Assembly: GCF_045679555.1 (NCBI RefSeq) | Contig: NC_092094.1 | Location: 16,010,612-16,074,611, forward strand | Reading direction: 5' to 3' | Length of the DNA: 64,000 nt | Source of the DNA: Salvelinus alpinus | Taxonomy: Eukaryota; Chordata; Actinopteri; Salmoniformes; Salmonidae | Part shown: piece by piece, positions 10,601 to 22,600 of the stretch | How positions within the stretch are numbered: position 1 is the stretch's first letter | Layout: the number at the start of each line of letters is the position of its first letter | Position numbers and translations under genes: made by a program | Notes under the pieces: model-generated | What the model was told of the DNA's origin: nothing | The model's database searches: none | The model's input: the letters and a program-made list of their open reading frames with translations, nothing else

Positions 10601-13600
10601 TTCCTAAGTGGACAGTTTGATTTCACAGAAGTGTGATTGACTTGGAGTTACAGTGTGTTGTTTAAGCGTTCCCTTTATTTTTTTGAGCAGTGTATATAAA
10701 AAAAAATATATAAATCGGGATCGGCTTTTTTTGTCCTCCAATAAATCGGTATCAGCGTTGAAAAATCATAATCGATCGACCTCTAGTCTGGATTTGTGTA
10801 AAGGAGAAGCTGCTGCAGGGGGTGCAGAGCTATTGGCCGGGGTAGGGGTAGCCAGGTGGAAAGCATGGCCAGCCGTAGATAAATGCTTATTGAAACTATC
10901 GATTATCGTAGATTTATCGGTGGTGACACTGTTTCCTATCCTCAGTGCAGTGGGCAGCTGGGAGGAGGTGCTCGTATTCTCCATGGACTTTAGTGTCCCA
11001 GAACTTTTTGGAATTAGTGCAACAGGATGTAAATTTCTGTTTGAAAAAGCTAGCCTTTGCTTTCCTAACTGACTGAGTATATTGGTTCCTGACTTCCCTG
11101 AAAAGTTGCATATCGCGGGGGCATGAAAGCCTTACTGGAGCCTCCTTGTCATTATAAGAGGCTTGATACAATGATAGAAAGCGAGTGAAGTTAGAGGTTA
11201 AATAAATACATTTTAAAAAAGTGAAAGAGTTTTGGGGCAGCTAACTGACTGCAAATAAACGTAATTGACTTTAGCTTCTGGAATTTAGTGCAAATGATTC
11301 TAAAAACTTACCATTTGAAGTCTTCTTTTCATCTTCCTCAAATCGGTCGAAATCCAAACTAACAAAAGCACTCTGAGGACATCACAATTCACCTTCATCA
11401 ATATTCATTATGAATAAACAACGAGGCATGACATCTACTAGAACATTCTGTTACTGTAAGCAGAACTCTGACAACTCCTCATCTGGAAGTATTGTATTTT
11501 TTAGTTCGCGAATGTCAAAAGGACTAAATATCCAAAGTATGTTTACCTACAGGTATTGCTAGCTGTACAAAGGAGGTTAGGAGATAGACATAATATATTT
11601 GTTCCCTCTAATGAAAAGCACTACCTTTTGCTTGAGGAGCATCTTCCAGTCTCCCCTCTCCTGTTTGACGAGCCTGATGACTGGCTCATTGCACTTCATC
11701 TCCCAGGAGCACCTCTCTGCAGTGATGTTACTGTGGAGCTCCAGGTGAGCACGATAAGGCCTGTCATTCACACACGCACTAGAGGCAATAGTTAGAGATG
11801 AAATATGATCAAATTAAATGCTTCTCTCATTTGTGATGCAGGGAATTACAGCCCCAATGTTGACTTCGTCCTGCACACACAATGATACCTTGCACGGGGA
11901 GTTATTAAAAAAAAAAAAAAAAAAAGATTTACATAGAATAAAAACATTAACAGCTCAGCACTTGCCTCAAGCTACTTAAGATTTGTTTTAAAAGATGTAT
12001 GTTCAGGTGGTTGAAAGGACACATGACAGACATTCAACAGACCTGTACACCACTCTGTCAGGGAAGAATTCACATCTCTGATCCACTGGTTCTCTGAGCT
12101 TTATGTTCAGTGTGACTGTGTCATCTCTCTGGAACCACTTGATCTGTGGATGGAAACTGAAAAAGACTAACTAAATGTAAATCTGTGATGGATTGGAGTC
12201 AGTTCAGTCAATTTATATATTTATTAAGTAAACTGAATTTAAATAGAATTGACCCCATGCAACACTGATGCGCAATACATAAACAGAAAATCAGTTTCAT
12301 TTGACTATTCAGAAATATAAGGGATACGTGTACCTCAAATACCTTTTTGGTGCATCCACATCAACACTGATGACTTTCTCACCGTTGATGACTTGCTGGC
12401 CGTTGACTTGCTTCTCATCAATCAAATGACCTGAATAAAACAAATCAAACTTTGTCTCATGCACAAAATACAACAAGTTTAGACACTTCCCGTGAAATGC
12501 TTAATTACAAGCCCTTAACCAACAGTGCAGTTCAAGAAGAGTTAAGAAAATATTTACTAAATAAAATGTAAAATAAAAAAACACAATAACGAGGCTATAT
12601 ACAGAGGGTACCTGTACCGAGCCAGTGTGCGGGGGTACAGCTTAGAGGTAATTTGTACATGTAGGTAGGGGTGAAGTGACAATGCATAGATAATAAACAG
12701 CGGGTTGCAACAAATGGAGGGGGGGGTCAATGTAATAGTCTGGTGGCCAGTTGATTAATTGTTCAGCAGTCTTATGGCTTGAGGGTAGAAGCTGTTGGCG
12801 CTCCGGTACCACTTGCCGTGCGGTAGCAGAGAAAACAGTCTATGACTTGGGTGACTGGAGTCTCTGAAAATGTTATGGGCTTTCCTCTGACACTGCCTAT
12901 TATAGAGGTCCTGGATTGCAGTAAGCTTGGCCCCAGTGATGTACTGTGTCGTCCGCACTACCCTCTGTAGCGCCTTACGGTCAGATGCCGAGCAGTTGCC
13001 ATACCAGGCAGTGATGCATCGGTCAGGATGCTCTCGATGGTGCAGAACTATGAAGATCTGGGGACCCTTGACATATTTTTCAGTGTCCTGATGGGGAAAA
13101 GGTTTTGTTGTGCCATCTTCACGACTGTATTGGTGTGTTTGAACCATGATAGATCGGTGGTGATGTGGACACCAAGGAACTTGAAACTCTCGACCCGCCC
13201 CACTACAGCCCCGTTGATGTTAATAGGAGCCTGTTCGGCCCGCCTTTTCCTGTAGTCCACGATCAGTTCCTTTGTCTTGCTCACATTGAGGGAGAGGTTG
13301 TTGTGCTGAGGGAGAGGTGGTTGTCTGACCTCCTCCCTATAGGCTGCCTCATTGTTGTCGGTGATCAGGCCTACCACTTGAGTCATCAGCAAACTTAATG
13401 ATGGTGTTGGAGTCGTGTTTGGCCACCCAGATGTGGGTGAACAGGGAGTACTGGAGGGGACTAAGTACACACCCCTGAGGGGCCCCAGTGTTGAGGATCA
13501 GCGTGGCAGACTTGTCGTTGCCTACCCTTACCACCTGGGGGATGCCTGTCAGGAAGTCCAAGATCCAGTTGCAGAGGGAGGTGTTTAGTTCCAGGGTTCT

Positions 13601-16600
13601 TAGCTTAGTGATGAGCTTTGTCGGTGTAACTGGCGTGAAATGGCTAGCTAGTTAGCAGGGTGCGCGCTAATAGCGTTTCAATCGGTGACGTCACTCGCTC
13701 TGAGACCTTGAAGTAGTTGTTCCCCTTGCTCTGCAAGGGCCGCGGTTTTTGTGGAGCGATGGGTAACGACGTGTCGAGGGTGGCTGTTGTCGCTGTGTGC
13801 AGAGGGTCCCTGGTTCGAGCCCAGGTAGGGGCGAGGAGAGGGACGGAAGCTATACTGTTACATTGGTGCCGTGATCCGGATCACTGGTTGCTGCGGAAAA
13901 GGAGGTCAAAGGGGTGTAACCTATGTGAAATGGCTAGCTAGTTAGCAGGGTGCGCGCTAATAGCGTTTCAATCGGTGACGTCACTCGCTCTGAGACCTTG
14001 AGGTAGTTCCCCTTGCTCTGCAAGGGGCGCAGCTTTTGTGGAGCGATGGGTAACGATGCGTCGAGGGTGGCTGTTGTCGATGTGTGCAGAGGGTCCCTTG
14101 TTCGAGTCCAGCGAGGAGAGGGACAGAAGCTATACTGTTACATGGGTACTATGGTGTTGAACACTGAGCTGTAGTCAATGAACAGCATTCTCACATAGGT
14201 GTTCCTTTTGTCCTGGTGGGAAAGGTCAGTGTAGAGTGCGATTGAGATTGCCTCATCTGTGGATCTGTTCGGGTGGTATGCAAATTGGAGTGGGTCTAGG
14301 GTATCCGGGAGGATGCTGTTGATGTAAGCCATGACCAGACTTTCAAAGCACTTCATGGCTACCGACGTGAGTGCTACGGGGCGGTAATCATTTAGGCAGG
14401 TTACCTTCGCTTCCTTGGGCACAGGGACTATGGTGGTCTGCTTGAAACATGTAGGTATTACAGACTCAGTCAGGGAGAAGTTGAAAATGTCAGGGAAGAC
14501 ACTTGCCAGTTGGTCTGTGCATGATTTGAGTACACATCCTGTTAATCCATCTGGTCCCGTGGCTTTGTGAATGTTGACCTGTCTAAAAGTCTTGCTCACA
14601 TCAGCTACCGAGAGCATTATTACACAGTTATTACCCAGAACAGCTGGTGCTCTCGTGCATGCTTCAGTGTTGCTTGCCTCGAATCGAGCATAAAAGGCAT
14701 TTAGCTCGTCTGGTTGGCTCGCATTACTGGGCAGCTCGCGTCTGGGTTTCCCTTTATAGTCCGCAATAGTTTTCAAGCCCTGCCACATCCGACGAGCGTC
14801 AGAGCCGGTGTAGTAGGATTCAATCTTAATCCTGTATTGACGCTTTACTTGTTTGATGGGTAGTCTGAGGGCATAGCGGGATTTCTTATAGGCGTCCAGA
14901 TTAATGTCCCATTCCTCGAAAGCGGCAGCTCTAGCCTTTAGCTCGATGCGGATGTTGCCTGTAATCCATGGCTTCTGGTTGGGATATGTACGTACGGTCA
15001 CTGTGGGGACGACGTCGTAAATGCACTTATTGATGAAGTCGACGACTGAGGTGGTATACTCCTCAATGCCATTGGATGAATCCCAGAACATATTCCAGTC
15101 TGTGCTAGCAAAACAGTCCTGTAGCATAGCATCCGCGTCATCTGACCACTTCCGTATTGAGCGTGTCACCGGTACTTCCTGCTTTAGTTTTTGCTTGTAA
15201 GCAGGAATCAGGAGGATAGAATTATAGTCAGATTTGCCAAATGGAGGGTGGGGGAGAGCTCTTTGTATGCATCTCTGTGTGTGGAGTAAATGTGGTCTAC
15301 AGTTTTTTTCCTCTGATTGCACATGACATGCTTGGAGTAGTATGAAGAGCCAGCCTTATGAGGTACAACAATGGTGAATGGCATATTAGACTACTCAAAA
15401 TATTTGAGTCTTTATACATCTTTGTTGATCATTATCAACTTCTGTTTTCAACAATAGTGAATGTCGTGGTTCAACAGACATACAGTAAATGTACTTTTTG
15501 TACATTGTTGATCACTATCAAACTAAAATAGTTTACATACCATTTTCAATGGGGCGGGGAACTGCAGAAATCCAGTCTTTGGGGGTGAATCCTTGTAGAG
15601 CTGTATGCCTGCATGACAACACAAGTCTTGTGAACATCACATGTTGAAGTGAGATCAATGCAACACTAGCCATTGATCCCAGTTAGAGCACTCAGCACAG
15701 ATGGAAGCCTAAGAACACTAGCTAAATCAACGTTTTTCCCACGTCATTTCAATGAAATTATGTTGAACCAATGTGTAATAAACGTTAAATTGACGTCTGT
15801 GGCCAGTGGGATATCACGGGTCGGGTGCAGAGCTGCACTGTATAGTGAAAGAATCAAACATCAGAAAATGTATTTTTATTGACCGACTGCACCAAAGAAA
15901 AAAAATAGGAAGAACAGTAAGCGAGCAGCAACGGAAGTTTTTCCCAGTGAAAATGAAGAAGAACACCAACCTCCGTGTTTGAGTGGCACCTTGGAGGTTA
16001 GCTATGAGGCTCCTCCACTGCTCCATTTTGGGGTCGTTGTGCGCAGTTGTTGGGGCAGGTAACTGTGGCTCGCTAATTGTTGGGAGTGGGGCAGATATCT
16101 GGGCTTCGCTAGGTGTTGGGAGAGGGGAAGTTATCTGGACCCTGTCCATGAGTGTTGGTAGTTGAGCCTCGCTCGGATCAGGAACTGCTGCTAATGGGGC
16201 CTCCTGTGGCTTGGGCGAGAGCTGGGTCGGGTATACAAAGACATCGTTCATCCAAGGCTGGGGTGCATGAGCAAAGACCTTCTGGTCCATCTGGTGCAGA
16301 TCTGCTGAGGCCTTCATATGGCACTGGGACAAGTCTGTCTGGGCATGAAGCACAGACGTTTGGGTCTGGGGCGGGTCTACAGAAACCTCCTGGCCACAGT
16401 GTAAGCGCTCGACAGCTGCCCTCATCCTGTGGACCAGGGCCTCCTCTGCAGCCTGCACCTTCTCCTCCAAGGTCAACCCAGAGCCATCCGGCCTAACAAA
16501 CAAACCAAGCAGACATGAGTCACGACACACAATTGTAATAGGTTGATAATGCAGTGCTCTCATTAAGTACTGAAGAGAAAGAAATTGAATGATTGACCGC

Positions 16601-19600
16601 CATGTCCTATCTGACATAACTTCCATATCTGCACATAGCCCCTGGTGTAGCAACATCCATATTAACATGCTGTATTACATTGTGCCGTATTATAAGTGAA
16701 GAATGCTGTTGGATGTCAGTGTACAGCATCTTGTATTATGGAGGTCCCATGGTGCCGAAAGCCTGGTTACCCATGGGCATAGAGGACTGAACTCACACCG
16801 TGGTGAGCAGGGCATCCCCAGCACTGGCTCCAGGCCCAGCCCCGTGGCAGAGCTCCTTCAGGAGGTCCAGGTGCTGAGGGTTGCTGGTGCCCATCCCCGT
16901 GCTAAGGATCTCAGCATGGACGTTGCATTCATTTATTAAGGTCTTCAGGCCTGGTAGTCGGGTCATCCGCACCTGAGAACAAAGCACATTTTTACATTTT
17001 AGTAATTTTCCAGATGCTCTTATCCAGAGCCATTTACTGGAGCAATTAGGGTTAAATGCCTTGCACAGACAGATTTTACACCTAGTCGGCTCTAGGATTC
17101 GAACCAGCGACCTTTCGTTTACTGGCCTAATGCTCTTAACCGCTAGGCTACCTGCCGCACAAGGATTAAGTGTTTGTGTTGAAGATTTGTTGAAATTCAG
17201 CTGTCTGTAGTTGGAGTAGAAGAACCTACCATGGGATCGACGAAGACCGTGTTTCCCAAACACAGAACAACCTTGGCTTGGTGCTGCAGGCCTTTGATCT
17301 TCTGACTGATGGCCCTGGTGACCTGAAACCACAACATAAGAATAATGTCATTGTCAGCGCTAGCTGTGCCACCAGAGACTCTGGGTTCGCTCCCAAGCTC
17401 TGTCGCAGCCGGCTGCGACCGGGAGGTCCGTGGGGTGACGCACAATTGGCCTAGCGTCGTCCGGGTTAGGGAGGGTTTGACCGGTAGGGATATCCTTGTC
17501 TCATCACGCACCAGCGACTCCTGTGGCGGGCCGGGCGCAGTGCACGCTAACCAAGGTCGCCAGGTGCACGGTGTTTCCTCCGACACATTGGTGCGGCTGG
17601 CTTCCGGGTTGGATGCACGCTGTGTTAAGAAGCAGTGCGGCTTGGTTGGGTTGTGTTTCGGAGGACACATGGCTTTCGACCTTCGTCTCTCCCGAGCCCG
17701 TACGGGAGTTGTAGCGATGAGACAAGATAGTAACTACTAACAATTGGATACCACGAAATTGGGGAGACAAAGTTTTTATTTTATTTTTATTAAAAAAGAT
17801 TAAATAATAATAATGTCATTGTAACTTGTTGTTCTAGAGTCATTAGTTACACACTTTGAAAAGGTAAGGTCCAACAATAGCAATTGGCATTCACAATATG
17901 AGTCTCAGCAATCACAATTATGCCCTGAATCTATTCCGCCATGCCCAGAAATCTGTTCCTTTTATTCTCTGTTCCCAACGCAATAGACGACCAGTTCTTA
18001 TAGCCTTCAGCCATAACCTTTTCCTACTCCTCCTCTGGTGATGTAGAGGTTAACCCAGGCCCTGTAGCCCCCAGTTCCACTCCTATTCCCCAGGCGCTAT
18101 CATTTGTTGACTTCTGTAACCGTAAAAGCCTTGGTTTCATGCATGTTAACATCAGAAGCCTCCTCCCTAAGTTTGTTTTATTCACTGGTTTAGCACACTC
18201 CACCAACCCTGATGTCCTAGCAGTGTCTGAATCCTGGCTTAGGAAGGCCACCAAAAATTCTGAACTTTTCATCCCCAACTACAACATTTTCCAACAAGAT
18301 AGAACTGCCAAAAGGGGTGGAGTTGCAATCTACTGCAGAGATAGTCTGCAGAGTTCTGTCATGCTATCCAGATCTGTGCCCAAACAGTTCGAGCTTCTAC
18401 TTTTAAAAATCCACCTTTCCAGAAATAAGTCTCTCACTGTTGCCGCTCGTTATAGACCCCCCTCAGCCCCCAGCTGTGCCCTGGACACAATATGTGAAAT
18501 AATTGCCCCCCATTTATCTTCAGAGTTCGTACTGTTAGGTGACGTAAACTGGGATATGCTTAACACCCCGGCCGTCCTACAATCTAAGCTAGATACCCTC
18601 AATCTCACACAAATTATCAAGGAACCTACCAGGTACAACCCTAAATCCGTAAACACTGGCACCCTCATAGATATCATCCTGACCAACTTTCCCTCTAAAT
18701 ACACCTCTGCTGTCTTCAACCAGGACCTCAGCGATCACTGCCTCATTGCCTGCGTCCGTAATGGGTCCGCGGGCAACGACCACCCCTCATCACTGTCAAA
18801 CGCTCCCTAAAACACTTCAGCGAGCAGGCCTTTCTGATCGAAGTGGCCCGGGTATCCTGGAAGGATATTGACCTCATTCCATCAGTAGAGGATGCCTGGT
18901 TATTCTTTAAAAAAGTGTTTTTCACCTTAAATAAGCATGCCCCGTTCAAAAAATGTTGAACTAAGAACAGATATAGCCCTTGGTTCACTCCAGACTTGCA
19001 AAATCTGGACCCCTACAAATCAGCTCTGGACCCTCTCTAAAATTATCCTCCACAATTGTTGCAACCCCTATTACTAGCCTGTTCAACCTCTCATTCGTAT
19101 TGTCACAGATCCCTAAAGATTGGAAAGATACTGCGGTCATCCCCCTCTTCAAAGGGGAAGACACTCTAGACCCAAACTGTTACAGACCTATATCCATCTT
19201 ACCCTGCCTTTCTAAAGTCTTTGAAAGCCAAGTTAACAAACAGAGGACCTACCATTTAGAATCCCACCGTACCTTCTCTGCTATGCTATCTGGTTTCCGA
19301 GCTGGTCCTTGGTGCACCTCAGCCACGCTCAAGGTCCTAAACGATATCATAACCGCCATCGATAAAAGACAGTACTGTGTAGCCATCTTCGTCGACCTGG
19401 CCAAGGCTTTCGACTCTGTCAATCACCGCATTCTTATCGGTAGACTCAACAGCCTTGGTTTCTCAAATGACTGCCTAGCCTGGTTCACCATCTACTTCTC
19501 AAATAGAATTCCGTCTGTCTAATCGGAGGTCCTGTTGTCCGGACCTCTGGCAGTCTCTATGGGGGTTCCACAGGGTTCAATTCTCGGGCTGACTCTCTTC

Positions 19601-22600
19601 TCTGCATATATCTATGATGTCGCTCTTGCTGCTGGTGATTCTCTGATCCACCTCTACGCAGACGACACCATTCTGTATACTTCTGGCCCTTTGGACATTG
19701 TGTTAACAAACCTCCAGATGAGCTTTGATGCCATACAACACTCCTTCCATGGCCTCCAACTGCTCTTAAATGCAAGTAAAACTAAATGCATGCTCTTCAA
19801 CCGATCGCTGTTCGCACCCGCCCACCCGACTAGCATCACTACTCTGGACTGTTCGGACTTAGAATATTTGGAACACTATAAATACCTAGGTGTCTGGCTA
19901 GACTGTAAACTGGCTAGACTGTAAACATTAAGCATCTCCAATCCAAATCTATAATCGGCTTCCTATTTCTCAACAAAGCCTCCTTCATTTATGTTGCTAA
20001 ACATACCCTCGTAAAACTGACTATCCTACCGATCCTTGACTTCGGCGATGTCATATAGAAAATAGCCTCCGACACACTGTCTTTGCTAGGTAAAGCCCCG
20101 CCTTATCTCAGCTCACTGGTCACAATAGCAACACCAACCCGTAGCACGCGCTCCAGGAGGTATATTTCACTGGTCATCCCCAAAGCCAACTCCTCCTTTG
20201 GCCGCCTTTTCTTCCAGTTCTCTGCTGCCAATGATTGGAACGAATTGCAAAAATCACTGAAGCTGGAGACATATCTCCCTCACTAACTTTAAGCATCAGC
20301 TGTCAGAGCAGGTTACCAATCATTGCACCTGTACACAGCCCACCCAACTACCTCATCCCCATATTGTTATTTATTTTTTTGCTCCTCTGCACCCCAGTAT
20401 CTCTATTTTCACATATTTTGCCACTATGGCCTATTTATTGCCTTACCTCCCTAATCTTACTACATTTGCACACACTTTATATAGGTTTTTCTATTGTGTT
20501 ATTTGACTGTACATTTTTTTATCCCATGTGTAACTCTGTGTTGTTTGTGTCGCAAGGCTTTGCATTATCTTGGACAGGTCGCAATTGTAAATGAGAACTT
20601 GTTCTCAACTGGCCTACCTGGTTAAATAATCGTGAAATATAGATTTTTTTAATTTTAAAAATCTCAACACAATTTTAGCTTCTGTAACATAGTTCATGGT
20701 CATTGGTTCTAATAATTTAAATGTTCTATCGCTAAAGATGAGCACCCAAAAAGTGAGTGAGAGCCCAGTGAGTGCAGCCTGGTGTAAGAGACCTTGGGGT
20801 TCCATTTGACCTCAGCGTCGATGGGCATGGCCCTGCAGACGATGATTTCCAAAGCCTGGGGCGGCAGTATGTGGAACTGGGCCGGCAGCTGCAGCAGCTG
20901 GTGGGACTTCACCTCCTGCTCACGCCCCTCATCCAGGAACAGAGCCCTCACGCTGCAGAACATCCACTCACCCTTGTCCGGCACCGAAGTCACCCGCACC
21001 CTGCATGACAGGTAGGAGGAGCAGTGGGAGGAGTTGTTAAGGAATGTGAGGTAGAGTGGCATTGGGTTGATATGTGATAAAAGCATTTGACCCACCCAGA
21101 GGATTTGGACTACACTTCACTGCATGTAACCATTACTTGGCATGTTGTTTAAACCTGCTTCATGGCCATATAACATACATCATCAGTTATGAAAGTGACT
21201 GAATTAATGCTGTTTGTTTTCTGACCTGTGGTAGACCTCATCCTCTTGTACTCCGTACAGCCCTCCCTCCAGAACCTCCTTAGCACCCAGCTTCTCAGCG
21301 GAGTAGTATGTAGTCATTGCTGCTGCCAGGCTCTCATAACGGTCCTCCTTCTTACTCACAATGCGTCCGTAGTAGACGGAAGCAGTCTTGATGAACAAGG
21401 GCAGAACCTTTCAAACGTAAGAGTGAAAAAAATATGATTTCTTCATTTGTATAAATTCAGATAGCATATTAAGCTATATTACACCTGTGATCTCATTGGA
21501 AAAGCTTGAGAGGATATGTCCAACTTTGGCATCTGTTCTTGCCTGATATCTACACCCCTGAAACAAGTGTTATCATATAATATGCTGACTCACCACAATA
21601 GTTCCAGAGTCTGGTTGCAGTGGCTGGTCTGTTATGGGGCTGATGCTGTGTCGATAAGAACAAACACTGCTGTCCCTGCAATACAGCAAGAGTCACATTA
21701 GCACTACATAAAGAATAGCAGGTGCCACCTATTGCTGCTGTGCCCTTGAGCAAAGCAATGAATTACAAAACTATAAAGTTCTATTCTTAAGTGCATAGAA
21801 CAAGTATGCATCTTTCAAAGTACCCAAATTCAAGGTTCAGCTTATGTCTTGAGTATTGTAACATGCATAACAGCAAATCAAATCTAGCTTTATTGTCCCA
21901 TGGAGAAATGCTCGACAGAGTATTGTCTGCATCTCAGCTGCACTGACCTACAGAAGCCAAAGCTCTTGAGGTATCTGCACAGAGGCCTGTCAGACTTCTG
22001 TTCCTCCTTGGCACGCAGGACTCCCTGGGCGAATTGCAGCAGCTCTGGAGGCAGCGAGGCCTCAGTACGCTTTAGGTAGCGCAGGACCCCGATTACGTGA
22101 CGGGCATTCCTCTCAGATAGCAGCAGCACTGACTTGGCAGGGTGGGCCGTGCTCTCTGCAGCACGCTCCTGTCAATCACAGAATCCAATATGAAAAGGAA
22201 TTCACAAAGTAGACTATCCTCATACAGTCAAAGAAGACACACTTACACAGGTGCCATCTGAATAAATTATGTAAAAGGAGACCACTCAGGGCCATCTTCT
22301 GACTTGAGATCTGCCCGCTAAACTAGACGTCTCCCTGAAAAAGTCAAGAGCTGTGCACGCTTATCTCAGCTCTGAATCCAGGACCGAGCAAGAGAAAGAA
22401 CATATTAGTTTGTCCTAACGTTACCTTGTCTGAAAGGTTCTGGAAGTTCTGGGACATGCAAAACAGACGGCTGCCAAACAGCTTAGGTGAGCTTGGGAAG
22501 CCGTAATGCACAACACACGTAGCATCACAGATACCCAAAGACTTCATACACTCATTGGTGGTGACTGGTACAGAAAGACAAGGAAAGAAAAACAGGTCAG

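Noticed and set aside
11838-11866. An extra tdrd12 exon near 11.84-11.87 kb
   Set aside because: The only in-phase reading hits a stop after eight codons, and the exon at 11778-11625 joins the previous one in perfect phase without it.
14138-15322. The longest open frame (394 codons, minus strand) as a host gene
   Set aside because: It carries reverse-transcriptase blocks ([18 protein letters not shown]) and is part of a LINE.
16152-16496. Plus-strand frames opposite the large tdrd12 exon
   Set aside because: They are shadows of a GC-rich coding exon on the other strand.
16797-16799. tdrd12 exon 27 donor at 16799 (gtgtga)
   Set aside because: It leaves the wrong phase for the next exon. The GTGAGT two bases further gives the right phase and continuous [13 protein letters not shown].
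17060-17155. A functional tRNA gene in the tRNA-like segment
   Set aside because: The head is degenerate, has no proper acceptor-stem pairing that I can see, and is fused to a SINE body repeated elsewhere in the window.
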